The notes below the pieces were generated by a model that worked only from the letters and a program-made list of their open reading frames with translations, was not told the origin of the DNA and ran no database searches. DNA of 64,000 nucleotides from the NCBI GenBank assembly GCA_965218625.1, contig CBDCLG010000020.1, forward strand, positions 372,001 to 436,000, read 5' to 3'. The position numbers and the translations under genes were made by a program. Positions 53,277 to 62,035 of this stretch are shown in pieces; position 1 is the first letter of the stretch, and each line of letters begins with the position of its first letter. Source of the DNA: Bin5 sp965218625. Its GTDB lineage: Bacteria > Chloroflexota > Anaerolineae > Caldilineales > Caldilineaceae.

Positions 53277-54653
53277 ATGACCCGCAAAGAATTGACCCGG
53301 CGAGACTTCTTGCGCGCGTCGGCCGGCGCAGCTGCAGGGATTCTGGCCACTGCCTGCATGCCGACGCCGACGGCGGTTGAACCCGCCACCGAAGAGACCG
53401 GGGAAATCTCCTGGCCTCCCGTGCCGGCGGAGATCCGGGTCTCCCACTGGTGGGGTGATTACCTGCGTGACCAAAGCGGGATGATACCCATCGTTGAAGA
53501 GAAAACAGGGCTAGTCGTGAAGGAAGAGCATCTCCCGTTTTGGGAGGAAAAGTTTCTGATTGAGCTTGTCTCAGGCGTGGCCCCGGACTCTCTCATGGTC
53601 GGACCCGGCATTTACGGCGTTGTGTTTGGCGGCGGTCTGATGGACCCGTTGACCCCCTACATTGAGGCGGCCCAGCTCGACATGAGCAAGTTCGCCGTGG
53701 ACCAGAGAATCGACAGCGGCTACAAGGGCACCGTCTATGCCCTCTCCATCTTCTTCGATGAAGCGGTTGTCGGCTTCATCAACAGGCCAATGGCCGAAGA
53801 GACCGGGATCAAGCTGCCGGAGTGGGGCACGCCGGAGTTCGATACGTGGAGTTGGGACGACTATGTGGAGTTCGCCAAAGCGGGCACCAAGATCAAGTCT
53901 GACGGCACCCATGAACAGTACGGCGACTCCCGCACCTGGAACGACATGTGGTGGCTGCCCGACGGTGTGATGCACCAGCACAGCGGCGAATTGATGTTCG
54001 ACGACGGCATCTGGGACTTTGAAGAGAAGGAGTCGATTATCAACTCGCCGGCCAACGTGGCTGCCGTTCAGGCCATGACCGACATGGTCATCACGAACAG
54101 AGTTTCGCCCACGGTGTCGGCCCAGGGGATGATCGAAGGCGGCGTCTACAACTCCGGCCTGGCCATGTGCAATTTCAGCGGTTCCGGCCTGCAGGCTGCG
54201 ACGGAGTGGGACGTGGCGATGATTGCGCTGCCCTGGAGCGCAACCCGCAGCCATCGATACGGCGGCAACGGCTTTACCGTAAACAACAAGTCGGACAAAA
54301 AGGAGCAGGCCGCCCTATTCACCATCGAGATGGCGACCGACTGGGATGTGCAGCAAGTCTACGCCGAGTCAGCCGGGCAGCCTGCCTATGAGACGCTTGA
54401 GCATATCGAACAGGTCAAGGATCCCTGGCTGCAGACGTTGCACCTGATCGCGACCTCGCGGATCGAAGGTTTCTCGAAGTGTGAACGTTGCACCGAGAAT
54501 ATGGAGTGGCGGCCAGGCTGGTATGGAAAAGAGTTCGCTTTCTTCAGGAATCGGACGACCGAAGCTTTCGAGACCGTCCTTCTTGGTGAGAAGACTGTGC
54601 AGGAAGCTCTTGACGAGGCCGTTGTCGACATCAACGCTTTGCTGAATGCTTAG
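53277..54653 (+). CDS. Sugar ABC transporter solute-binding lipoprotein, family 1, Tat signal (copy 1)
   Basis: Extracellular sugar-binding lipoprotein. The N-terminus TRKELTRRDFLRASAGAA carries a twin-arginine motif, followed by LATAC as lipobox and a short Pro/Thr linker. The mature domain has IRVSHWWGDYLRDQSGMIPI and the SBP_bac_1 segment YKGTVYALSIFFDEAVVGF. Three consecutive ATGs follow AAAGGAG; the third (53277) has the best spacing. It is highly similar in layout to the protein at 62036-63424. It heads an operon with MalF/MalG-type permeases; the ATPase is elsewhere, as is common for shared MsmK-like ATPases. Confidence 0.93.
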   Translation: MTRKELTRRDFLRASAGAAAGILATACMPTPTAVEPATEETGEISWPPVPAEIRVSHWWGDYLRDQSGMIPIVEEKTGLVVKEEHLPFWEEKFLIELVSGVAPDSLMVGPGIYGVVFGGGLMDPLTPYIEAAQLDMSKFAVDQRIDSGYKGTVYALSIFFDEAVVGFINRPMAEETGIKLPEWGTPEFDTWSWDDYVEFAKAGTKIKSDGTHEQYGDSRTWNDMWWLPDGVMHQHSGELMFDDGIWDFEEKESIINSPANVAAVQAMTDMVITNRVSPTVSAQGMIEGGVYNSGLAMCNFSGSGLQAATEWDVAMIALPWSATRSHRYGGNGFTVNNKSDKKEQAALFTIEMATDWDVQQVYAESAGQPAYETLEHIEQVKDPWLQTLHLIATSRIEGFSKCERCTENMEWRPGWYGKEFAFFRNRTTEAFETVLLGEKTVQEALDEAVVDINALLNA

Positions 54654-54668
54654 CGGGCGTTGCATACT

Positions 54669-54720
54669 GCCTGCCCGGTTGCACAGGTCATTGGGACAGA
54701 CCTGTTCGGACCGGGCGGGC
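54669..54720 (+). repeat. Large intercistronic stem-loop after binding-protein gene
   Basis: An outer 11-bp stem (54669-54679 with 54710-54720, one G-U pair) encloses a 7-bp inner stem (ACAGGTC 54683-54689 with GACCTGT 54699-54705) and a 9-base loop. It lies 16 bases after the binding-protein stop, ahead of the permeases. No T-run follows. Such hairpins protect upstream binding-protein mRNA, giving more of it than of the permeases. A second small hairpin (TTGTGG/CCACAA) occurs at 54781-54798. The rest of the gap to 55029 holds no gene. Confidence 0.65.
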
Positions 54721-55029
54721 GGCTACCTGCGCGTGCGAACATCGCTGGCACGCCAGTGACTGGCTGCGGCCACTCATTCGTTGTGGCAATGACCACAAAC
54801 TACGGGCATCGGGTGGAGAAGACTGCATCCGCTGCGGTTCCGAACGCAATTTACAGCGGCCTAACGCCGCCCCTGTCGATTTCTCGTGTGCCGGCTTGGA
54901 TAAGATCGCGACGACTCAGGTAGCGGAATTGTTGAGAACCCCAGGTCTGTTCGGTTCCGATACAGGCCAGGAGTTCCTTGCCTGTTCTGAAGGCCAAGCT
55001 GGCGATCAGTGCGCGAAGGAGGAGTTGCA

Positions 55030-55956
55030 ATGAGGGTTGGCGCATCCCTGGACAACCGACCCTGGTGGCGATCACACCTGCGCCGTCAAGAAGTGTTGGT
55101 TGCCTACCTGTTCATACTCCCCTGGATCATCGGATTTCTGGTCTTCACCGCGGGCCCGATCCTGGTCTCCTTTGCCCTGTCTTTCACACACTACAAAATC
55201 ATCACTCCGGCGACGGTAGTGGGGTTGGACAACTATACCGCGATGATTCGCGACAGAAACTTCTGGCAGTCACTGCGGGTCACCACGATCTACACCTTTG
55301 GGTCGGTGCCTCTGAATGTGGCCTTGGGTTATCTGCTGGCACTGATGCTGAACCAGAAGATCAAGGGGCTGTCTTTCTGGCGTACAACCTTCTTTATGCC
55401 CTCGATTGTACCCATTCTTGCCGTTTCCTACCTCTTCGCCTGGATATTTAATCCAAACATTGGGCTGGTCAATGGCCTGCTGAGGCAGGTCGGCATACAC
55501 GGGCCGCAGTGGTTCAGCTCCAGAGAATGGGTAATTCCCACCTTCATTATCATGAGCCTCTGGGGCGTGGGCGGCGGCATGGTGTTGTATCTGGCCGCGT
55601 TGCAGGGAGTGCCAACGGCCCTCTACGACGCGGCCAAAGCGGACGGCGCCAATGCCTGGCGTCGCTTCTACCACGTCACGCTGCCTATGACCTCTCCGGT
55701 CATCTTCTTCAACTTCCTGATGGGTCTCATCGGTTCGTTTCAAGTGTTCGCCAGCGCTTTCTTTGTCACCTCAGGCGGGCCGGCCAACGCCTCTCTCTTC
55801 TACGTGCTCTACCTCTTTCGCAACGGCTGGGAATACTTTCGGATGGGCTACGCCTCCGCGCTGGCGTGGGTGCTCTTTCTCATTATCATGGGAGCAACGC
55901 TGGTAACCTTCAAGCTGTCCGGGCGTCTCGTATACTATGAAACCTCGGAGAATTGA
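55030..55956 (+). CDS. Sugar ABC transporter permease, MalF/UgpA-like
   Basis: Membrane subunit of a carbohydrate importer (CUT1 type), 308 residues, six membrane segments. LVAYLFILPWIIGFLVFTAG is the typical opening and the EAA loop is ALYDAAKADGANAWRRFYHV. The ATG at 55030 is preceded by AAGGAGGAG. The MalG-like partner starts four bases after its stop. Confidence 0.94.
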   Translation: MRVGASLDNRPWWRSHLRRQEVLVAYLFILPWIIGFLVFTAGPILVSFALSFTHYKIITPATVVGLDNYTAMIRDRNFWQSLRVTTIYTFGSVPLNVALGYLLALMLNQKIKGLSFWRTTFFMPSIVPILAVSYLFAWIFNPNIGLVNGLLRQVGIHGPQWFSSREWVIPTFIIMSLWGVGGGMVLYLAALQGVPTALYDAAKADGANAWRRFYHVTLPMTSPVIFFNFLMGLIGSFQVFASAFFVTSGGPANASLFYVLYLFRNGWEYFRMGYASALAWVLFLIIMGATLVTFKLSGRLVYYETSEN

Positions 55957-55959
55957 GCC

Positions 55960-56856
55960 GTGACCGCACGGTTGATCGACCCTTCTGCATGGCGGCAGCG
56001 GTCCTGGATGATGCGGCCTGTTGTCCGCATATTGGTCGTCTATCTTCCCATTGCGGCATTGGCGCTCCTGTTCACCCTCCCCTTGATCTGGCTAATCAGC
56101 AGTTCCCTGAAGCCGGAAACGCAGGTATTCGAGTTCCCCCCGCGCTTCATCCCCCGCGAGATCAGGTGGGCCAACTATCCTGATGTATTTGCTCTGTTTC
56201 CGTTTGTGACTTCTGCGCGCAATACGCTGGCAGTGGTCTTTGGCGTAATGGCCGGACGCCTGCTTACGTCCAGCATGGCCGCGTATGCCTTCGCCCGGCT
56301 TCGCTTTCCAGGGCGAAATGCACTCTTTGTCGTCGTGCTGGGCACATTGATGATCCCCTACCACGTGACGCTGATTCCCCAATACCTGCTCTTTCGCGAT
56401 TTGGGTTGGCTGAACACGTTCAAACCGCTGATCGTGCCCTACTGGTTCGGGGGCGGAGCCTTCTTCATCTTCCTGCTGCGGCAGTTCTTCCAGACGATTC
56501 CGACCGAATATGACGATGCGGCGCGCATTGACGGCTGCGGCTTCGTCGGCATTTACCGCCGTATCATCCTGCCTATGTCGTTGCCGGCGCTGGGGACGAC
56601 CGCCATCTTTACCTTCATGTGGGAGTGGAACGACGTTTTGGCTCCGCTGATCTACCTGAACACGCCGGACAAGCGAACGCTTGCAGTCGCTTTCCAGGAG
56701 TGGCAACGGATTCCCCACGGTTCGGACGCGATTAGTCATCCCTGGAACCAGATCATGGCCGTCGCCTTTTTGGTCTGCCTGCCACCCCTATTTGTATTCT
56801 TCTTCGCCCAGCGCTATTTCATCCAGGGCGTCGTCATCAGCGGCGTCAAGGGTTGA
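55960..56856 (+). CDS. Sugar ABC transporter permease, MalG/UgpE-like
   Basis: Second CUT1-type permease, 298 residues. The EAA loop is EYDDAARIDGCGFVGIYRRI and the C-terminus YFIQGVVISGVKG is the usual MalG tail. The start is GTG 55960 with GGAG about 10 bases upstream. It forms the channel with the MalF-like subunit. A sulfatase-like gene follows after 217 bases; the gap 56857-57073 shows no gene or strong promoter. Confidence 0.94.
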   Translation: MTARLIDPSAWRQRSWMMRPVVRILVVYLPIAALALLFTLPLIWLISSSLKPETQVFEFPPRFIPREIRWANYPDVFALFPFVTSARNTLAVVFGVMAGRLLTSSMAAYAFARLRFPGRNALFVVVLGTLMIPYHVTLIPQYLLFRDLGWLNTFKPLIVPYWFGGGAFFIFLLRQFFQTIPTEYDDAARIDGCGFVGIYRRIILPMSLPALGTTAIFTFMWEWNDVLAPLIYLNTPDKRTLAVAFQEWQRIPHGSDAISHPWNQIMAVAFLVCLPPLFVFFFAQRYFIQGVVISGVKG

Positions 56857-57073
56857 ATTCAGCGGATGCCGCCTTAATCGACTCGGCCTGACGCTCCGAG
56901 CGCGCGGAGATGCGCTGGTTCTGAATAGAATGCAGGCCGCCCCGGAGTCAACGCTGTACACAGCCAGTTTACAGTCTCCCCGCGCACATCCTTCATGGCG
57001 GCAATTGTTGTTGACAGGCCGAAGTCGGAACGCAACGGCGTGAAGGCACATCCATAAGAAGGGAAGCGACGAA

Positions 57074-58522
57074 ATGACGCACAAGAACAGGCCCAACATC
57101 CTGATCTTTGTTATGGATACCCAATCGGTTCGCAATATGACGCCGTACGGCTTCCACAAGGAGACCACGCCGAACACACAAAAGATCGCCAATGAGGGGA
57201 TAGTGTACGAGAATCACTTCGTAACCGCAGCCTGGACCGTACCTTCATTTTCCTCGCTTTTCACCGGCAAATATCAGTCAGGCCACGGCGCTGGTGCGTC
57301 CTTCAACTTTCTATCGCGTGAGATACCCACTTTGGCCGAGCTTCTCAGCCGGGCCGGATACCAGACTGTCGCACTGGCCGAGGTTACAGCGGCATCGACA
57401 GGCTGGGTCAGCCAGGATGAATCCGATTTGTGCCGGGGATTCCAAGAGTTCATTCCCGTCTTCCGGCACGGCGAGGTGATCAACGCGGGCTCAGAAGCCA
57501 GGCCCATTTTCAAGTATGCCGAAGGGGAGGACTCAGGCTCCACCAGAGCCCTCCGACTGGTCAAGGAATGGTTTGAGAACAGATACGATGCCGAGAAACC
57601 TTTCTTCATGATGATTCGATGCACTGACCCGCATCTGACAGTCTGGGCGCCCCAACCGTTTCGCAGCAGGTTCTTGCCCGAAGGCGTTTCCGACCAGGAA
57701 GCCCTTGAAGTGAATCAAGACGTATACCTGCAATGTATGGGACTCGTCCCGGACCGGCCGGACGGCTACATGAATGAAAGAGACTGGGAAATCCTCAAAG
57801 GCCTCTATGATGGTGAAACCGCCTGCCTGGATCAAAGGATGGGCCTGCTCTTCGATTTCCTGACAGCCAGGCAGATTCTCGACGATACGCTGCTTATCAT
57901 CACCGGCGATCACGGGGACCTTTTGGATCGTGATGGCTTTCTGGGACACGAACCGCTGGCGCTGTTCGACGACCTGCTCCACACACCGCTGATCGTTCGC
58001 TGTCCCGGCGTTGTGCCGGAGGCAACGCGGGTCAGCCACCTTGTGCAAATCTGCGACTGGTTCCCAACCATTCTTGACCTGTTAGAGTTGGAGGAAACCG
58101 CCGTCAGACAGGAAATGCAAGGCGTCAGCCTGATTCCGACCTGGGCCGACAAGCCGGTCAGAGAGTTCATCATTGCCGAACATCAACCGCTGCTCCTGGA
58201 AGCGGAATGGTTTGTCGAAAACGACATGGATTTCCGGCCCTGGATGCAATCGCTGAAGACCTTGCGCACGCTGGATTGGAAATACATCTGGTCCTCCGAC
58301 GGCAACGACATGATCTTTGACATAAGAACCGATCGGGGCGAGACGGACAATCTGATAGCGACCGAGAAATCAAGAGCTTCGGCAATGCGCAAGCAACTGG
58401 AGGGCTTTTTGCTGAGCATCGACCAGCGCGACTACGGTGATAAGTTGGCAAGACATTACACGCCTTACATCGGCCACCTGAAGACATGGGGCTACTTCAG
58501 AGAACTGCGGTTTCCCTCCTGA
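57074..58522 (+). CDS. Sulfatase-family (alkaline phosphatase superfamily) protein with Thr at nucleophile position
   Basis: A 482-residue sulfatase-like hydrolase. Metal-site residues are seen at D15 (NILIFVMDTQS) and in the ITGDHGDLLDRDGFLGHE block. The activation motif C/S-x-P-x-R of true sulfatases reads T55-V-P-S-F, so the cysteine converted to formylglycine is a threonine and the arginine is missing. Related threonine-nucleophile enzymes act as phosphoesterases or phosphotransferases. No signal peptide is seen, so it is cytoplasmic. AAGGGAAG precedes the ATG. Context suggests processing of an imported, decorated sugar. Confidence 0.88.
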   Translation: MTHKNRPNILIFVMDTQSVRNMTPYGFHKETTPNTQKIANEGIVYENHFVTAAWTVPSFSSLFTGKYQSGHGAGASFNFLSREIPTLAELLSRAGYQTVALAEVTAASTGWVSQDESDLCRGFQEFIPVFRHGEVINAGSEARPIFKYAEGEDSGSTRALRLVKEWFENRYDAEKPFFMMIRCTDPHLTVWAPQPFRSRFLPEGVSDQEALEVNQDVYLQCMGLVPDRPDGYMNERDWEILKGLYDGETACLDQRMGLLFDFLTARQILDDTLLIITGDHGDLLDRDGFLGHEPLALFDDLLHTPLIVRCPGVVPEATRVSHLVQICDWFPTILDLLELEETAVRQEMQGVSLIPTWADKPVREFIIAEHQPLLLEAEWFVENDMDFRPWMQSLKTLRTLDWKYIWSSDGNDMIFDIRTDRGETDNLIATEKSRASAMRKQLEGFLLSIDQRDYGDKLARHYTPYIGHLKTWGYFRELRFPS

Positions 58523-58549
58523 AAAACCCCTTTTCGTAAGGAGCAACGC

Positions 58550-60439
58550 ATGAGCTATCCCGACAAGGACCTGCCCGAAATCTCTGTCCCCCATTACGCA
58601 GGCGAGCGCTATGAAGCCGATGTCCCGGATACCCTGGACCTGGTCGAAAAGGCGGAACTGTCGATTCACGCCATAACACAGATGCTCGACCCGGACAGAG
58701 ACTATCAGATGGCCACGACCGCCGAGTTCGATCGACGGCCGCCCGCCATCGGATTCGCCAGCCGTGCCCCTGTATGTGAAGCAAAGCATTTGGAATCCCT
58801 GCCTCTGCTGCGCATTATGAGTGGAAGCGGCTTCAACCTTGAATCGGACAAGCATTTCATGGAGAGTCTTCTTCGTTTGACCGCAGAGGACGGCTCCGTC
58901 TATACACCGCCGTATGGGACTGACAAGCCCGAAGATCGATCGCCCGGCCGGCCACCGTTCGAAGAGCCATATGGCCTGGTCGAGGCTGAAGGTCGCCTCA
59001 TTCTTACGCTCTGCATCTGGTATCAGCGCGATAAGAATCCACTGTGGCGCAGGCTGGTTGAGAAAAAAATACAGCGGTTGACGGAACTGGCCGTGGCAGA
59101 AGAGGAGTTTGTCTATTTCACCATCAGAGAACCGCTCGATACGGACTTGGACGTGAGAATGTGGTTCACCGCCCACGACACCGCAGAGACGCTTAGAGAC
59201 CCAGCCGGCGGCCGGGGATGGTTCACCGACCTGATCCGGGCCCACGAGATTAACTTCCAGTGTTCCCGCAGTCTGTGCATCTACTACAGACTCACCGGCT
59301 ATGAGCCGGCGCTCGAGCTTGCAGGCAAGATCATCAGGGGCGTACTGAAGATAACCCGAGGCTTCGACGAGGATGGGCGCTGGCTGCTGTCACACTTCCA
59401 CACGGCCACGGCCTCCCTGCTGGCTATGTTTGAATATGCCACGCTTACCGATGACAAGGAGCTCCTTGCTTTCGTCGCCCGTTGTTACGAATACGGGAAA
59501 GCGGTCGGCGACTCATTGGTCGGTTTCTTCGCCGAACACGCGCGCGGATCCGGCCCATACCGGGAAGGATGGGGGGGATACTGGCCAGGTGAGGACCTGG
59601 CAGAGCAAGGGTATAAGTCACTGGACGTCCGCGACAACACCTGCGAACTGTGCGAGGTAGCGGATATGGTCGGGCTGGCCCTCAAGCTGACCCTGGCTGG
59701 AGCAGGCAACTACTGGGAGGATGCCGACCGCTGGCTGCGCAATCAGTACGTTGAAGGCCAGATGACGCACAATCAACTGCGCGTCTTCCTCGACAACCTG
59801 TACGGCCGGGAACTGTTCCGGCAACGGCCTGTGGAACCGTGGGAGAGCGACGAAATCGAACGAGCGATAGGTGGATTCTCCATCTCCTCCTTGCCCAACG
59901 ACTGGGGCCTCAAGATGGGACACGCCTGCTGCACCGGGAACGCCTCCAGGACCTATTTCTGGATTTGGGACAGCATTCTGACGAAGCAAGGCGATCTGAC
60001 TAAGGTGAATCTGCTATTGAATCGGGCCTCTGCCTGGCTTGACGTCGACAGCTATCTGCCCTACGAAGGGAAGGTCGCGCTCAAGATCAAAGAGACACCC
60101 GCGGTCGCGACCCGCATCCCGCGCTGGACAGACCGCGGAGAAGTATCCTGCAAGGTGAACGGGAGCCGGCGGGACTTTGCCTGGTCGGACGACTATGTCA
60201 GAGTCAGTGGCCTGACCGCAGGCGACGTTGTGACGGTCGAGTTTCCGATGAGGGAGAAAACCCTGTTCAGCGTCATCGGGGACAAGCCCTTCAAGCTGAC
60301 TTTGAAGGGAAACACCGTAGTCGACATCGAGCCCGAGGGGGAACTCTGCCCCCTCTATCAGAGAGACCACTTCAAACACGGCAGGGCGCCAATGAAGAAG
60401 GTCTCCCGCTTCGTCTCAAAAGAAACAATGATTTGGTGA
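58550..60439 (+). CDS. GH127/DUF1680-like glycoside hydrolase
   Basis: A 629-residue protein of (alpha/alpha)6-barrel type. Residues E366-L-C368 in NTCELCEVADMV and the Cys pair C460-C461 in MGHACCTGNASR match the E-x-C ... CC zinc-thiolate site of GH127 beta-L-arabinofuranosidases, where one cysteine is the nucleophile. The C-terminal part (about 500-600) looks like the beta-sandwich of the family. No signal peptide is seen. The start has AAGGAG; it is 28 bases after the sulfatase-like gene, so the two are co-transcribed. Exact sugar specificity is unknown; overall similarity seems distant. Confidence 0.72.
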   Translation: MSYPDKDLPEISVPHYAGERYEADVPDTLDLVEKAELSIHAITQMLDPDRDYQMATTAEFDRRPPAIGFASRAPVCEAKHLESLPLLRIMSGSGFNLESDKHFMESLLRLTAEDGSVYTPPYGTDKPEDRSPGRPPFEEPYGLVEAEGRLILTLCIWYQRDKNPLWRRLVEKKIQRLTELAVAEEEFVYFTIREPLDTDLDVRMWFTAHDTAETLRDPAGGRGWFTDLIRAHEINFQCSRSLCIYYRLTGYEPALELAGKIIRGVLKITRGFDEDGRWLLSHFHTATASLLAMFEYATLTDDKELLAFVARCYEYGKAVGDSLVGFFAEHARGSGPYREGWGGYWPGEDLAEQGYKSLDVRDNTCELCEVADMVGLALKLTLAGAGNYWEDADRWLRNQYVEGQMTHNQLRVFLDNLYGRELFRQRPVEPWESDEIERAIGGFSISSLPNDWGLKMGHACCTGNASRTYFWIWDSILTKQGDLTKVNLLLNRASAWLDVDSYLPYEGKVALKIKETPAVATRIPRWTDRGEVSCKVNGSRRDFAWSDDYVRVSGLTAGDVVTVEFPMREKTLFSVIGDKPFKLTLKGNTVVDIEPEGELCPLYQRDHFKHGRAPMKKVSRFVSKETMIW

Positions 60440-60621
60440 TGCCCTCTCGGGCCCCTTCAAAATGACAATCACCAATGCACGCTCACATGGAGAACACGCC
60501 TCTTCCCGCTCCCCATATTGTGCGAGAGAAGAGGAGACGATTGCCACTTTATCTCCAGGAACATTGCCCAGACGAACCGCGCGTCATCTCTTACATTCAA
60601 CAAGGGGATATGCCAGACCTC

Positions 60622-61587
60622 TCAGTCGACCCACCTGACCCCATCCTCCGCCGCACCGACCAGAAACGGTGACCGGTCAGCGACCCCATTGGGCGCTGCC
60701 AGGGTCAATACGCCGCCAGCCGGCGAGCGGGCACTCCACGAGCGGCCCCGGTCACGCGAGATGAACAAGCCCTCTTGGGCCGCGACCAAAATGGCCGGGT
60801 CGCGAGGAAAGTCCGGCGAGAGGGCAATCGCATTGATCGCCTGATTGGGCTCCTTCTCCTGTGAACCCGCGCCGGTTGCGCTGGGCAGCCAGTCGGCCTG
60901 GACCTGCGTCCAGCTGCGGCCGCGGTCGGACGAAGCCTGCAGACCACTGGCGTCCGTTGCGGCGTAGAGCAGGCCGTCATTAACGAATTCAGGTGAAATG
61001 GCAAGGTCGAGCACGGGGGCCGCCTCGATTGGAAAGTCCGTCCCGCGCCACGCCCGTCCACCGTTGGCGCTCATGTAGACCCCGCTCTCTGTACCGGCGA
61101 AGATTGTATCATCGCGTTCGAACTGTGGCGATATCACCAGGCACAGAACATTTCGGTCAAGCAGCCCGAAGTTCGACGACGTCCACGAGACGCCGCCGTC
61201 GCCTGAACGGAAAACCCCATCTTCCGCCGTGCCGGCAAACAGGGCGCTGTCCTTGGCAAAGGCAGGCGAGACAGCGAGGCACAGGACCTGCGGCGGCGGC
61301 ACGGGAAGTACTGCCGCCGCCCAACTGTGCCCGCCATCCCAAGAGCGCAGCACGCCTCCCTCCAGACCTGCATAGAGCCTCTGATCGCGCCCATATTCGG
61401 GAGAAAGGGCGACGGCGAAGACGGACACCACCTCGTCCGCAGGGACAGTTGACATCCAGGTCTGGCCGCCGTCATCGGAGCGATACAATCCGGAAAGACC
61501 GGCGGCAAAGCAGGTCCGGTCGTGCGCAAAGTCCGGCGAAGCAACGACCTCAAGTATAGTATCGCCTAGCCGCGTTATCCGTTCCAT
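60622..61587 (-). CDS. Asp-box/BNR repeat beta-propeller protein
   Basis: A 321-residue protein with six Asp-box repeats, SDDGGQTW, SWDGGHSW, SGDGGVSW, SANGGRAW, SSDRGRSW and SRDRGRSW, each about 45-50 residues apart, and intervening LAVSPAFAKDSALFAGT-type strands. This predicts a beta-propeller like sialidase-related or YCF48-type proteins. Catalytic residues of sialidases are not visible and there is no signal peptide. It is convergent with the GH127-like gene. The intervening 60440-60621 holds no supported gene. Function unknown. Confidence 0.85.
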   Translation of the reverse strand: MERITRLGDTILEVVASPDFAHDRTCFAAGLSGLYRSDDGGQTWMSTVPADEVVSVFAVALSPEYGRDQRLYAGLEGGVLRSWDGGHSWAAAVLPVPPPQVLCLAVSPAFAKDSALFAGTAEDGVFRSGDGGVSWTSSNFGLLDRNVLCLVISPQFERDDTIFAGTESGVYMSANGGRAWRGTDFPIEAAPVLDLAISPEFVNDGLLYAATDASGLQASSDRGRSWTQVQADWLPSATGAGSQEKEPNQAINAIALSPDFPRDPAILVAAQEGLFISRDRGRSWSARSPAGGVLTLAAPNGVADRSPFLVGAAEDGVRWVD

Positions 61588-61737
61588 CGCTTTTGCCTTG
61601 TCGCCTTGTCAGAAGTACCTGCGCTGGCATCGTCAACAGACCGGGGCGCCTGAACTGCCTGGCTTCTGCCCAATCGGACACTATCGCGCAGGTGAAGCGA
61701 GCTGGCGAGAGGGCGATTTTTCGGACATTGACAACTT

Positions 61738-61766
61738 GTTCCAGCCACTTTACACTACATTATCAT
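61738..61766 (+). promoter_or_regulatory. Sigma70-type promoter for second binding-protein gene
   Basis: TTGACA (61738-61743), 17 bases, TACACT (61761-61766), followed by a leader of roughly 260 bases to ATG 62036. The gap 61588-62035 has no supported gene. The layout, strong promoter and long leader, mirrors that of the first binding-protein gene. Confidence 0.6.
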
Positions 61767-62035
61767 TCCAGTCCGAATCGTTTCAAGGGGCTGACACTGC
61801 CGTCGCCAGACGATTCCCGTTCATTGACAAAGTTGTCGCCGCGACCCCTGAAGACTGAAATTCACCAAGATACTCGAATGACGCGGACCGGCTTGGCGTA
61901 AGTTCTTCGCCTATCATTGTACTCAACACAGGTTCGAAAGGGGGAAAAACCTGAGAGAGCTCACACACATGTAATCCTGCCTCTCCAATTTTGGCGAGGT
62001 GGAAGCTCCTCATTTTCACAAAGGAGAAGAAAGCG

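Noticed and set aside
60475..60672. Small plus-strand frame after the GH127-like gene
   Set aside because: No ribosome-binding site or recognisable features, and its end overlaps the 3-prime end of the convergent Asp-box gene.
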